Shown here in pieces: positions 16,689-24,984 of a stretch of DNA of 40,562 nt. The notes beneath the pieces were generated by a model. The model was not told where the DNA came from and ran no database searches. It worked only from the letters and a program-made list of their open reading frames with translations. The stretch is from the NCBI GenBank assembly GCA_022181005.1, contig BQMV01000001.1, positions 1 through 40,562 on the forward strand, given 5' to 3'. This DNA is from Anaerolineaceae bacterium (GTDB taxonomy: Bacteria; Chloroflexota; Anaerolineae; Anaerolineales; Villigracilaceae). The position numbers and the translations under genes are program-made. The stretch's first letter is position 1. Each line of letters begins with the position of its first letter.

Positions 16689-17327
16689 ATGCCTACGATC
16701 AGTTACGATAAACTGCAAGAATACCTTGCCTCTCTTGTGCCGCCGCGCGAGCCGGTGATGCAAGAGATGGAAGAGTACGCTGAAAAAGATCATTTCCCGA
16801 TCCTCGGTCCAGCAAGCGGATACTATTGTTATCAACTTGCCCGCATGATTCATGCTCAATCTGTATTTGAGTTGGGCTCGGGCTACGGATATTCCACCGC
16901 TTGGTTTGCGAAAGCAGTTCGTGAAAACGGCGGCGGAGTCGTTCATCATACAGTTTGGGATGACGCGCTCTCTGCTATGGCGAAAGGGTATCTTCAGCGA
17001 TTAAGGTTGGATGATTTGGTCGAATTCCATAATTCTGAAGCGGTAGCGGCGCTTCATCAAACTGAAGGCGCGTTTGACTTGATCTTCAACGACATTAATA
17101 AAGAAGGCTATCCCGATTCACTGCCTGTGATCAAGTCGAAATTGCGTTCTGGCGGATTGCTCGTTACAGACAACGTAATCTGGCGCGGGAAAATCCTCAA
17201 CTCGAACGATCATGAAGCGGATACCGAAGCGATTCGCCGCTTTACTCGCGCGCTGACGACGGATGCCGATTGGATCGTTTCTCTCGCCCCTGTCCGCGAT
17301 GGATTGATCGTGGCGTATAAAAAATAG
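16689..17327 (+). CDS. O-methyltransferase family 3 (COMT/CCoAOMT-like)
   Basis: A 212-residue soluble SAM methyltransferase with a textbook TAAGGAGG ribosome-binding site. ELGSGYGYST (residues 61-70) is motif I, and LIFNDINKEGYPDSLPV (131-147) corresponds to the metal- and SAM-proximal loop of the catechol O-methyltransferase-like family, with GGLLVTDNVIWRGKI as the following strand. NDINKEGYP replaces the commoner DADK form, as in a known bacterial subgroup. The substrate is unknown. It lies eleven bases upstream of the PatB/MalY-like gene and is probably co-transcribed with it. Confidence 0.87.
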   Translation: MPTISYDKLQEYLASLVPPREPVMQEMEEYAEKDHFPILGPASGYYCYQLARMIHAQSVFELGSGYGYSTAWFAKAVRENGGGVVHHTVWDDALSAMAKGYLQRLRLDDLVEFHNSEAVAALHQTEGAFDLIFNDINKEGYPDSLPVIKSKLRSGGLLVTDNVIWRGKILNSNDHEADTEAIRRFTRALTTDADWIVSLAPVRDGLIVAYKK

Positions 17328-17338
17328 CGAGGACTTCA

Positions 17339-18532
17339 ATGACCTATAACTTTGACGAAATTATCGAACGCCGCCATACCAATTCCATCAAATGGACCGC
17401 CTACCCTGAAGACGTGTTGCCGATGTGGGTCGCCGATATGGATTTTGCCGTCCCCGAGCCGATTCGCGACGCGCTGCATCAAGCGATCGAACGCGGCGAG
17501 TTCGGATATGCGTTTGCCACGCGCAAAACTAAACAGATCGTGGCGGAGCGCATGCAACGACTCTACGGTTGGAGCGTGGACCCAGATTGGGTGATGGAGA
17601 CAACCGGCGTGGTGAGCGGATTTAATATTGCGGCGCGCGCCTATTGCCGCCCATCGGATGGCGCATTGATTCAAACGCCCGCTTACCCGATGTTTTATTC
17701 GATCTATAAGAATATGGGTTTGACGCAGCAGACTGCGCCGCTATCGTTTGCCAACGAAGGCGGCGTTCTTCATCCGCAATTAGATCTCGATGCGTTTGCG
17801 CGTTCTTTCCATTCGAATCATGCGCGCACTCGCATGTTTTTGCTATGCCATCCGTATAACCCGACGGGGCAAGTCTTTTCGCGCGAAGAACTATTGCGTA
17901 TGGCGGAAACTTGCTTACAAAACGACGCTATGATCATTTCGGATGAAATTCACTGTGAATTATTGTTGGACGATGCGAAGCATATCCCGACCGCCGCGCT
18001 CTCTCCAGAAATTGCCGATCGGACCGTCACGCTGATCTCTCCGAGCAAAACTTTTAACATCGCCGGACTCTTCAGCGCTTTTGCGATCATCCCCAATGCG
18101 GAAGCGCGTGAAAAATTCAAAGAAGCCAGCGAGAAGATGACGGGACATCCTTCGAGTTTGGGATTGATCGCCGCTGAAACCGCGTTCTCCGGCGCTTGCG
18201 ACGATTGGCTGAACGAATTAAGGCTGTATCTGGCGCGCAACCGTAATTTTGTGATGGAGTATTTGGCTGAGAATTTTCCGCAGGCGAAATATACGCATCC
18301 TGCCGCCACATATCTTCACTGGATTGATTTCGGCGAATATGTTCGCATGGGTCAGATCGTCGATTCCCCATTCAAATTTTTCCTTGAGAACGCCAAAGTC
18401 GCGGTTAATGACGGCAAGCCGTTCGGCGCTGGGTACGAAAACTTTATCCGTTTGAATTTTGGCGCGCCGCGCGCGCTGGTCGAGCAGGGATTAAGCCAGA
18501 TGAAGCGCGCGCTTATGCCGGCGCGGTATTGA
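17339..18532 (+). CDS. PatB/MalY-type PLP-dependent C-S (cystathionine beta-) lyase
   Basis: A 397-residue aminotransferase-fold (type I) enzyme of the MalY/PatB group, which cleaves cystathionine or other cysteine S-conjugates. Diagnostic features are the N-terminal RRHTNSIKW and PMWVADMDF, HPYNPTGQVF (Asn174 region), ISDEIHCELLL (Asp202) and the PLP lysine Lys237 in SPSKTFNIAGL. Length is normal. It follows the O-methyltransferase closely and ends at a strong terminator, so the two form a short operon. A regulatory rather than metabolic role, as for E. coli MalY, cannot be excluded. Confidence 0.88.
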   Translation: MTYNFDEIIERRHTNSIKWTAYPEDVLPMWVADMDFAVPEPIRDALHQAIERGEFGYAFATRKTKQIVAERMQRLYGWSVDPDWVMETTGVVSGFNIAARAYCRPSDGALIQTPAYPMFYSIYKNMGLTQQTAPLSFANEGGVLHPQLDLDAFARSFHSNHARTRMFLLCHPYNPTGQVFSREELLRMAETCLQNDAMIISDEIHCELLLDDAKHIPTAALSPEIADRTVTLISPSKTFNIAGLFSAFAIIPNAEAREKFKEASEKMTGHPSSLGLIAAETAFSGACDDWLNELRLYLARNRNFVMEYLAENFPQAKYTHPAATYLHWIDFGEYVRMGQIVDSPFKFFLENAKVAVNDGKPFGAGYENFIRLNFGAPRALVEQGLSQMKRALMPARY

Positions 18533-18548
18533 GATTGCGCTAAATAAT

Positions 18549-18590
18549 AAAGGCGGACAGCATCATGCCGTCCGCCTTTATAGTGTTTTT
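18549..18590. terminator. Bidirectional intrinsic terminator
   Basis: AAAGGCGGAC (18549-18558) pairs perfectly with GTCCGCCTTT (18570-18579). On the + strand it is followed by ATAGTGTTTTT and ends the O-methyltransferase/lyase operon. On the - strand the A-rich left flank becomes a T-rich tail, so it can also end a transcript arriving from the 18600-18750 region. Confidence 0.8.
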
Positions 18591-18602
18591 GATTGTAATT
18601 AT

Positions 18603-18737
18603 AAAGGAAGAGCGCGATTACATTGCCTTGTTATCGTCAGGCGAACGTCTAAGCGCAAAGCGGGGCTTTGGTTAGGTTAGGGTAACCCGCTCCTCGTTGT
18701 CTGGTTGTCAGGCGGAGTATCTATCGCAACCTCCTTT
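18603..18737. ncRNA. Candidate structured RNA in a 336-base gap
   Basis: The gap 18533-18868 has no reading frame I can support. After the terminator it contains a potential closed RNA domain: AAAGGA (18603-18608) plus GCGAT (18614-18618) pair with ATCGC (18723-18727) plus TCCTTT (18732-18737). Inside, AGCGGG/CCCGCT (18659-18664 with 18686-18691) encloses a GGTTA-rich loop, and CTCC/GGAG closes another arm (18690-18693 with 18714-18717). The strand is open. On the - strand a TATACT (18754-18749) lies just upstream and the terminator at 18549-18579 just downstream, giving about 195 nt. On the + strand it would be part of the leader of the next gene. No known riboswitch, T-box, tRNA, SRP or tmRNA motif was recognised; 6S-like size is only suggestive. 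Confidence 0.33.
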
Positions 18738-18868
18738 CTGCTGCCTATAGTATACGTTAAGAAAACGCTTATTGTATTAAAAATAGCCTACGCTTTCATT
18801 AAAGATTTTAGATCGGTTGACGCTGCGGGTATAGTACAATCTGTCTGACAAATTTTTAGGAGCAGCCC

Positions 18869-20359
18869 ATGACTACCATTGACCTAACGATTGATAAAGC
18901 GCGTCGTCAACGCGCCGTACAGCGCGCCAGAGAACGCAATATTATCATCCCAACTTACGCGCAGATGAAAGACCCCTCAAAGATTCCTTCAAGAATTCAA
19001 GAGGAATTGAGCGGCATCGGATTATGGGATCTGCATCCGCGCAACTTGTTTCGTATTACTTGGAAGAATCACCCGGTCGCCGCGTCGGGCGTGGACGCTT
19101 CGAGCGCGCTCAAGACACGCTTTGGCGGAGTCAATTATCTTGAACTGCCTTCCTCGTTAACGGGCGTAAAGGCTAGGATCATTTGCATTGTTGGCAAGTG
19201 GTTCCCTACCGGAGCGCATAAAGTAGGGGCGGCGTTCTCGTGCCTTGTGCCGCGTCTCGTGACTGGTCAGTTCGATCCGACCACGCAGAAGGCGGTTTGG
19301 CCCTCCACAGGCAATTACTGTCGCGGCGGCGCTTACGATTCCGCGCTGTTGGGCTGCGAATCGATCGCTATTCTGCCTGAAGGGATGTCGAAAGAACGAT
19401 TCGATTGGTTGAAAACTGTGGCGGGTGAGATCATCAAAACTCCCGGCAGCGAATCGAATGTTAAGGAAATTTTCGATAAATGCTGGGAATTGCGCAACTC
19501 CGGTCAAGACCTGATGATTTTTGATCAGTTCCAAGAGTTCGGCAATTACCTGTGGCACTATGATGTGACCGGGCGCGCTATGGCGGAAATCATCGAACAG
19601 GCGCTGGGCGCGGGCGACCGCTATCGCGGCATGGTTTCGGCGACAGGTTCGGGAGGGACGATCGCCAGCGGCGATTACCTGAAGCAGCTGTATCCTGAGA
19701 GTAAGATCATCGCAAGCGAAGCGTTGCAATGCCCAACGCTGCTCGAAAATGGATTTGGCGCGCATCGCATCGAGGGCATCGGCGATAAGCATGTCCCCTG
19801 GGTGCATAACGTCAAGAACACGGATATGATCGCGGCGATTGACGATAATGCGGTAGTCAATTTGGCGCGCTTATTCAACGAAGAACACGGTCGCGCTTAT
19901 CTGGTGGAGCGGGGCGTCCCGGAAGAGACGGTCGCACAGCTTGACCTATTGGGCTTTTCCGGCGTAGCCAACGTTCTATCGTGCATCAAAGCCGCGAAAT
20001 ATTACGAAATGGATGAAAACGACGCGATGTTGACCATCCTGACCGATTCGATGGAACTGTATCGTTCGCGCATGCACGAGATGAATCAAGAGTTTGGCGA
20101 GTACAGCGAACGCGACGCGGCGGCAGGCTTCGCTCGTTATCTGCAAGGCGAATCGACCGACAACCTGCTTGAGCTGCGTTATACGGATCGCCGCCGCGTG
20201 CATAACCTGAAGTATTACACTTGGGTCGAGCAGCAAGGCAAAACCTATCAAGAAATTCAGGCGCAATGGTACGATCCCAATTACTGGACAAACGTACAAA
20301 AGCAGGCGGATGAAATTGATGAATTGATCGTAGAGTTCAATCGCGAGGTTGGGCTTTAA
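18869..20359 (+). CDS. Fold-type-II PLP enzyme of unassigned substrate (TrpB/cysteine synthase-like)
   Basis: A 496-residue PLP-dependent enzyme with a good TAGGAG ribosome-binding site. The cofactor lysine is Lys118 in FPTGAHKVGAAF, close to the HTGAHK motif of TrpB, followed by PSTGNYCRGGAYDSALLG and the phosphate-binding loop ATGSGGTIASGDYL. The N-terminal 100 residues and the C-terminal 110 residues (from ILTDSMELYRSRMHEM) are longer than in cysteine synthase or TrpB and contain conserved-looking, highly charged helices. I know related proteins only as unnamed pyridoxal-phosphate-dependent enzymes. No trp, cys or ort genes surround it, so context does not help, and a beta-replacement or lyase reaction is all that can be inferred. 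Confidence 0.75.
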   Translation: MTTIDLTIDKARRQRAVQRARERNIIIPTYAQMKDPSKIPSRIQEELSGIGLWDLHPRNLFRITWKNHPVAASGVDASSALKTRFGGVNYLELPSSLTGVKARIICIVGKWFPTGAHKVGAAFSCLVPRLVTGQFDPTTQKAVWPSTGNYCRGGAYDSALLGCESIAILPEGMSKERFDWLKTVAGEIIKTPGSESNVKEIFDKCWELRNSGQDLMIFDQFQEFGNYLWHYDVTGRAMAEIIEQALGAGDRYRGMVSATGSGGTIASGDYLKQLYPESKIIASEALQCPTLLENGFGAHRIEGIGDKHVPWVHNVKNTDMIAAIDDNAVVNLARLFNEEHGRAYLVERGVPEETVAQLDLLGFSGVANVLSCIKAAKYYEMDENDAMLTILTDSMELYRSRMHEMNQEFGEYSERDAAAGFARYLQGESTDNLLELRYTDRRRVHNLKYYTWVEQQGKTYQEIQAQWYDPNYWTNVQKQADEIDELIVEFNREVGL

Positions 20360-20455
20360 CTTTTTATCTTGCGTTGATGCATGGAGGCTTGAATTTAGAA
20401 GCCGCTATAGACAGATTCGTTGGGCGGTTTGGCTGCTCGATGAACAAAGAAGACA

Positions 20456-20950
20456 TTACAATCTTCCTGTTTGCATATATTTCAGGATCCTCGGGTTGTA
20501 TTTCCCGATAACCGCCGCCGATTCATCTTCGAGCATTCCCCCAAAATAACTCTTGATATGGCGTCGGATGTATGGGTTTGATTCCAGGGTGATTTTGGAA
20601 TGAACGACCATATCGCGCAACGCATAGATGATATGAGGCACATCTGCCATAACGACCGCACCCAAACACATGGGGCAGGGTTCGACGGTCGTGAACAGGA
20701 TCGCCCGCCTGAAGTCCGTCCAGAGTTTTTCGCCGCCGTTGAGCAACGCGTTCAGTTCGGCATGCCTGATCTGGTTTTTGCTTTCTTTGTGACGAGCCCG
20801 TCCGCGTGAAATGATCTCTCCATCCAGCACAAGGACTGAGCCGATGGGATATTCTCCCGCTTTCCCCGCTTCATCTGCTTCGAGGAGCGCCTCGCGCATA
20901 AATTTTTCAAGATTGAGATGTTCGATTTCGGGCGAGATGTATTGTGTCAT
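20456..20950 (-). CDS. Nucleoside/base deaminase (CDA fold)
   Basis: A 164-residue zinc-dependent deaminase of the cytidine/deoxycytidylate/TadA superfamily. The zinc site is complete: His63-Ala-Glu65 (RHAELNALL) and Pro91-Cys92-Pro-Met-Cys95 (TTVEPCPMC). The spacing and the GAVVMADVPHIIYALRD segment are closer to free-base or nucleoside deaminases (cytosine or guanine deaminase-like) than to TadA, so the tRNA-editing assignment is not made. The gene starts four bases after the radA stop and is almost certainly co-transcribed with it. No obvious ribosome-binding site separates them. Confidence 0.8.
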   Translation of the reverse strand: MTQYISPEIEHLNLEKFMREALLEADEAGKAGEYPIGSVLVLDGEIISRGRARHKESKNQIRHAELNALLNGGEKLWTDFRRAILFTTVEPCPMCLGAVVMADVPHIIYALRDMVVHSKITLESNPYIRRHIKSYFGGMLEDESAAVIGKYNPRILKYMQTGRL

Positions 20951-20954
20951 AGTG

Positions 20955-22370
20955 TTACGCCATGTGCGGCGGAGACTTGGGCTTTTCTTTTGAAGTCCCC
21001 AGCGCCGCGTTCAACGCCTGATCTACCGAGCGGACTTCGACGATCTCGATTCCCTTCGGATACCCTTCGCCTTTTCGCAACGCCTTCGGCACGATGGCGG
21101 TTTTGAATCCCAATTTCTGAGCTTCCTTCAAACGCGCTTGCATCTGCCCCGGCATCCGCAATTCGCCCGCGAGACCGATCTCGCCGATCAACACCGCGTC
21201 TGCCTTAACTGAAATATCTTTCCACGAAGAAGCAATTGCCGCGGCAATGGCGAGGTCGGCGGCAGGTTCGTCAATTTGCAAGCCGCCCACCACGTTGACG
21301 AACACATCCTGCTCCGAAAGTTTCAATCCCACGCGGCGAGTCAACACGGCGGAGATCAATAACAAACGGTTGAAGTCCACGCCGTTGGCGGTTCTGCGCG
21401 CGTTGCCGAACTGGGTCGGGGAGGTGAGTCCCTGCACTTCGACGAGGATCGGGCGCGTGCCTTCCATTGTCACCGCAATCGCGGACCCCGCCGCGTTGAC
21501 CATTCGCTCCGCGAGAAACGCCTCCGATGGATTCGTTACTTCGACGAGTCCGCCTTCGCGCATTTCAAAGACTCCCACTTCGGATGTTGCGCCGAAACGA
21601 TTCTTCACCGAACGCAACAGACGATAGGCTTGGAAGCGGTCGCCTTCGAGATAAAGTACAGTATCCACAATGTGTTCCAACACGCGCGGACCTGCGATGG
21701 TCCCTTCTTTGGTCACATGCCCGATCACAAAGACCGAGATGCCGCTGGTCTTTGCCAACTCGCGCAATTGCGAAGAACACTCGCGCACCTGACTCACCGA
21801 GCCAGCCGACGAGTCCATGCTGGAGAGGTATACGGTTTGGATCGAATCCACGATCAACAATTCGGGCTTCACTTCGTTGATGTGATTCAAAATGATCTCG
21901 AGATTGGTCTCGGTGACGAGCAACAAATTTTTTGGCAATTCTTTTTTGCCGTTCAAACGCGTCGCGCGCATCTTGATTTGACGTTCCGACTCTTCGCCTG
22001 AAACATACAGAACCCGCTTTTGCCCAGCCATCTCCATTGCCATTTGCAACATCAACGTGGATTTACCGATGCCCGGATCGCCGCCGACTAACACGATGGA
22101 GCCCGGCACGATCCCGCCGCCTAACACGCGCGCGAATTCCTCGATGGGAACGCGGATGCGGTCTTCATCTCCAGCGGAGACGTCGCCGATGGAACGCGGG
22201 GCAGACCGACCCGTGAGTCCGCGAACCGCAGTGGACTTCGTCACCGGTTCATCGTGGATCACTTCCTCCACCATGCTGTTGAACGATCCGCACTGCGGAC
22301 ATTTGCCCATGTACGACGCGGCAACGCGCCCGCATTCTTGACAGACATATCGTGTTTGTGTTTTTGCCAT
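20955..22370 (-). CDS. radA: DNA repair protein RadA (Sms)
   Basis: A 471-residue RadA/Sms, a RecA-like ATPase helicase that promotes branch migration in recombination. Domains in order: a four-Cys zinc finger (Cys10, Cys13, Cys24, Cys27), a RecA-like ATPase with Walker A GDPGIGKST (97-105), the family signature KNRFG (256-260), and a C-terminal Lon-like domain with GEIGLAGELR. Length is normal. The likely -10 (TTATACT on the - strand, about 22404-22410) overlaps a palindrome, and the ribosome-binding site is part of a repeat-like segment (see 22378-22423). The deaminase gene follows in the same operon. Confidence 0.97.
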   Translation of the reverse strand: MAKTQTRYVCQECGRVAASYMGKCPQCGSFNSMVEEVIHDEPVTKSTAVRGLTGRSAPRSIGDVSAGDEDRIRVPIEEFARVLGGGIVPGSIVLVGGDPGIGKSTLMLQMAMEMAGQKRVLYVSGEESERQIKMRATRLNGKKELPKNLLLVTETNLEIILNHINEVKPELLIVDSIQTVYLSSMDSSAGSVSQVRECSSQLRELAKTSGISVFVIGHVTKEGTIAGPRVLEHIVDTVLYLEGDRFQAYRLLRSVKNRFGATSEVGVFEMREGGLVEVTNPSEAFLAERMVNAAGSAIAVTMEGTRPILVEVQGLTSPTQFGNARRTANGVDFNRLLLISAVLTRRVGLKLSEQDVFVNVVGGLQIDEPAADLAIAAAIASSWKDISVKADAVLIGEIGLAGELRMPGQMQARLKEAQKLGFKTAIVPKALRKGEGYPKGIEIVEVRSVDQALNAALGTSKEKPKSPPHMA

Positions 22371-22377
22371 ACGAATC

Positions 22378-22402
22378 TTCCCCTCTCCCTAAGGGTGAAG
22401 TC
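22378..22402 (-). repeat. Intergenic repeat fragment supplying the radA ribosome-binding site
   Basis: On the - strand this reads CTTCACCCTTAGGGAGAGGGGAAG. From memory it matches a common intergenic repeat of the form TCACCCT...GGGAGAGGG. Its GGGAGAGGGGA core lies at Shine-Dalgarno distance from the radA ATG (22370). A related repeat (CTCACTCCTAGCCCCTC) is embedded in the dehydrogenase gene at 39370-39408. Confidence 0.5.
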
Positions 22403-22408
22403 GAGTAT

Positions 22409-22423
22409 AACAGAATTTCTGTT
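22409..22423. promoter_or_regulatory. Palindrome overlapping the radA promoter
   Basis: AACAGAATTTCTGTT is a palindrome (AACAGA/TCTGTT arms around three bases) lying immediately upstream of and touching the TTATACT -10 box of radA. Its position would suit a repressor operator. Since radA is a repair gene, an SOS-type regulator is conceivable, but the spacing does not match the LexA boxes I know well. Confidence 0.35.
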
Positions 22424-22496
22424 CTAATTGCGTTGGGAAGTTTGCTATACTTGTTTTGTCGTGTTGTTCTAAGCGTATCTACAATAGGAGAAATGT

Positions 22497-23312
22497 ATGA
22501 TCGAATGGTTCGTTCAACTCAGCCCTGTTTGGCAAGCGTTGATCGCTACAGGATTCACTTGGCTTGTCACCGCGCTGGGTGCAGCGACGGTTTTCTTTTT
22601 CAAGCGAGTTAACCGCAAATTGTTGGATGGGATGTTGGGGTTCGCGGCGGGCGTGATGATCGCGGCTAGTTTTTGGTCGTTGCTTGCGCCCGCTATTGCG
22701 ATGACGCGCGAGATGAACGTCGCTCCGGTCTGGTTGCCGGCGGCGGTTGGATTTTTATTGGGCGGTGCGTTTATCCGCTTGATTGACCTCTTTCTGCCGC
22801 ATTTGCATCTCGGCTTTCCGTTGAGCGAGGCGGAAGGGCTTCCGACAGAATGGCGACGGAGTATTTTGCTTGTGCTGGCAATCACCTTGCATAATATTCC
22901 CGAAGGCTTGGCGATCGGAGTCGCTTTCGGCGCAGTAGCGGCGGGAATGTCGTCTGCGACTCTGGCTGGGGCGGCAGCGCTTGCAATCGGGATCGCGATT
23001 CAAAATTTTCCCGAAGGCATGGCAGTCTCCGTTCCGCTGCGATCGGAGGGTATGTCGCGTTTGAAGAGTTTTTGGTTTGGGCAGTCTTCAGCTTTGGTCG
23101 AGCCGATTGCGGGAGCGTTGGGCGCGGCGGCAGTGTTGTTGATTCGCCCTATTTTGCCGTATGCGTTGGCGTTTGCGGCGGGCGCGATGATCTTCGTGGT
23201 GGTCGAAGAATTGATTCCCGAATCGCAATTGGCAAAGAACGCCGATTTCGCCACCTCGGGCGCGATGCTCGGATTTGCGTTGATGATGATTCTAGACGTA
23301 GGTTTTGGATAA
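22497..23312 (+). CDS. ZIP-family divalent metal transporter
   Basis: A 271-residue membrane protein with eight predicted transmembrane helices, the size and pattern of bacterial ZIP (ZupT/GufA-like) transporters that import Zn and other divalent metals. The two metal-binding helices are clear: LHNIPEGLAIG (residues 131-141) and IQNFPEGMAVSVPL (168-181). The loop after helix 3 (DLFLPHLHLGFP) has two His residues, possibly the variable metal-binding loop. AGGAG precedes ATG 22497. It is divergent from radA, and its 3' end overlaps the 3' end of dusB by 21 bases. Confidence 0.9.
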   Translation: MIEWFVQLSPVWQALIATGFTWLVTALGAATVFFFKRVNRKLLDGMLGFAAGVMIAASFWSLLAPAIAMTREMNVAPVWLPAAVGFLLGGAFIRLIDLFLPHLHLGFPLSEAEGLPTEWRRSILLVLAITLHNIPEGLAIGVAFGAVAAGMSSATLAGAAALAIGIAIQNFPEGMAVSVPLRSEGMSRLKSFWFGQSSALVEPIAGALGAAAVLLIRPILPYALAFAAGAMIFVVVEELIPESQLAKNADFATSGAMLGFALMMILDVGFG

Positions 23313-24284
23313 GGATGCGCTCTGCGCCATGAGCGCGTAGACTTGATTTAACAACTCTACAAATTCGCGAGCGGGGCGCTCTTTCAGAATCTCTTTACGC
23401 GTATCGCGATCGAGCGTTTTCAACAGCAAGTATTGCACGGCATATTTTCGAAAGAGTCGTTGTCCGTCTTCTTCGCCGTAAAACTGGACGCTTTTCTGTA
23501 AGTGTTCGCGAACGGTTTCCATCGTCAATTCGTACGGGACTTGCTCGCGGTCATAGCCCGCGAAGATCCACGGGTTGGCGATTGCGCCGCGCCCGATCAT
23601 CACTGCGTTGCAGTTTGTGTGGGTCTTCATTTTTTGAATATCCGCTGCGGCGCGCACATCGCCGCTGCCGACGACGGGGATGCGGACCGACGCTTTCACT
23701 TCGGCGATCGCGTCCCAGTCGGCATTGCCGGCGTAGCGTTGTTCTTTGGTGCGACCATGTACGGCGACTAGCGCGCCGCCTTCTTCTTCCACGATGCGGG
23801 CGATAAGTTTATAGTTTTTGTTCCGCTCCCAACCCATGCGGATTTTCCCGGTGACCGGGATCTTTAGCGCCTTTGTCAGCGCGCGAAACGTTCGCGCGAT
23901 CCGCAATGGACTTGGCATCATGCCTACGCCTGCGCCGCGATCGGCGATAGACTTGGCGGGACAACCCATGTTGATATCAATAATATCGGGCTTCCACTTT
24001 TCCACGATTAACGCGGCTTTGAGAAGCAGGTTTGGGTCTTCGCCATAAAGTTGAAACGCGATTGGACGTTCTGCTTCTTCGTAATATAGTCGTTTGGCGG
24101 GCTCTTTAGAGCGGCTGAGAATTTTCTCCGCCTTGACGAATTCGGTGTAGCTCATCGCCGATCCCAATGCGCGGCAAATCGAACGGAAGGGCCAGTCGGA
24201 GTAGCCGTCCATTGGTGCGAGAATCGCATCTCCGAAGATGGGGATGTTGCGGATATAGAAGTTGGGAGCGCGCGTTTCAATCAT
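23292..24284 (-). CDS. dusB: tRNA-dihydrouridine synthase (DusB-type)
   Basis: A 330-residue FMN enzyme that reduces uridines in the tRNA D-loop or neighbouring positions. Features: LAPMDGYSDWPFR near the start, YTEFVKAEK, the active-site Cys in DINMGCPAKS (Cys108 from this start), HGRTKEQRYAGNADW, and FMN-binding VVGSGDVRAAADI and MIGRGAIANPWIF. The start is set at ATG 24284; a TTG seven codons upstream would lie in the promoter. TATACT (24301-24296, - strand) is eleven bases before the ATG, so the mRNA leader is only a few bases and has no Shine-Dalgarno sequence. Which Dus subtype it is cannot be fixed from sequence alone. Confidence 0.92.
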   Translation of the reverse strand: MIETRAPNFYIRNIPIFGDAILAPMDGYSDWPFRSICRALGSAMSYTEFVKAEKILSRSKEPAKRLYYEEAERPIAFQLYGEDPNLLLKAALIVEKWKPDIIDINMGCPAKSIADRGAGVGMMPSPLRIARTFRALTKALKIPVTGKIRMGWERNKNYKLIARIVEEEGGALVAVHGRTKEQRYAGNADWDAIAEVKASVRIPVVGSGDVRAAADIQKMKTHTNCNAVMIGRGAIANPWIFAGYDREQVPYELTMETVREHLQKSVQFYGEEDGQRLFRKYAVQYLLLKTLDRDTRKEILKERPAREFVELLNQVYALMAQSASLSKTYV

Positions 24285-24348
24285 CAGCGGCGGCAAGTAT
24301 AACAAAAAAGACTTCGAGATTCTTTGAATTTCCGAAGGTGGAGCGGCG

Positions 24349-24900
24349 TTACGCCGTTTCCTGCTTCATCATGTTGAGGAAATGTTTGCGGAACTTCGAC
24401 ACCTTCGGCGCGACAACCGCCTGACAATACGGCTGGTACGGATTCCGCGCGAAGTAATCGCGGTGATATTCTTCCGCCGCGTAAAATTCGCCCAAGGCTG
24501 ACACGCGCGTTACGATGGGACTACCCCAGATTTTTTGCGCATTTAACGCCTTGATAAGTTCTTCGGCGATATTTTTCTGCTCATTGTTGTGATAGAAGAT
24601 TTCGGAACGGTATTGTTCGCCGATGTCGTTGCCCTGACGGTTCATTGTGGTCGGATCGTGGATGGCAAAGAATACGTTCAATAGATCGCGATATGAGACG
24701 ACATCTGGGTCAAAGCGTAACTGCACTACTTCCGCGTGTCCCGTCGTCCCGTCACAGACTTCGCGGTATGTCGGATTTGCCGTTCGTCCGCCGGTGTAGC
24801 CAGACTCTACGCTTACGACGCCCTTGACTTCGATAAACACGGCTTCGAGACACCAGAAGCATCCCCCAGCCAGCGTGGCGGTTTGAAGGTTGGCGTTCAT
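24349..24900 (-). CDS. msrA: Peptide methionine sulfoxide reductase A
   Basis: A 183-residue MsrA that reduces the S-form of methionine sulfoxide in proteins. The catalytic motif GGCFWCLEAVF carries Cys14 (nucleophile) and Cys17. GYTGGRTANPTYREV and GTTGHAEVVQLRFDP follow as in all MsrA proteins, and the length is normal. Candidate resolving cysteines near the C-terminus are limited to one (QPYCQAV), so recycling may use Cys17 or that residue. AAGGAG precedes ATG 24900. It lies between the clpC terminators and the separate dusB promoter, so it is likely a single-gene transcript. Confidence 0.96.
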   Translation of the reverse strand: MNANLQTATLAGGCFWCLEAVFIEVKGVVSVESGYTGGRTANPTYREVCDGTTGHAEVVQLRFDPDVVSYRDLLNVFFAIHDPTTMNRQGNDIGEQYRSEIFYHNNEQKNIAEELIKALNAQKIWGSPIVTRVSALGEFYAAEEYHRDYFARNPYQPYCQAVVAPKVSKFRKHFLNMMKQETA

Positions 24901-24984
24901 GATAAGTTCTCCTTTTTCTTGATCTGCCTATTAGACAACACGTTGGAATAAAACCTTATTACGAAAGGGTTACGGAGTAAGAAA

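Noticed and set aside
18603..18737. tRNA, T-box, tmRNA or SRP RNA
   Set aside because: No T-loop GTTCRA motif, no T-box AGGGTGG sequence, no GGAAGGAAGCAG SRP motif and no tag-peptide reading frame were found on either strand.
18869..20359. Tryptophan synthase beta chain or OrtB
   Set aside because: Only the cofactor motif resembles TrpB; the terminal extensions and absence of trp or ort neighbours argue against a specific name.
20456..20950. TadA tRNA adenosine deaminase
   Set aside because: The zinc motifs fit the superfamily, but the sequence around them looks more like free-base or nucleoside deaminases; a generic call is safer.
22409..22423. LexA box
   Set aside because: The palindrome arms AACAGA/TCTGTT with a three-base centre do not match the spacing of the Gram-positive or proteobacterial LexA boxes I know; kept only as an unnamed operator candidate.
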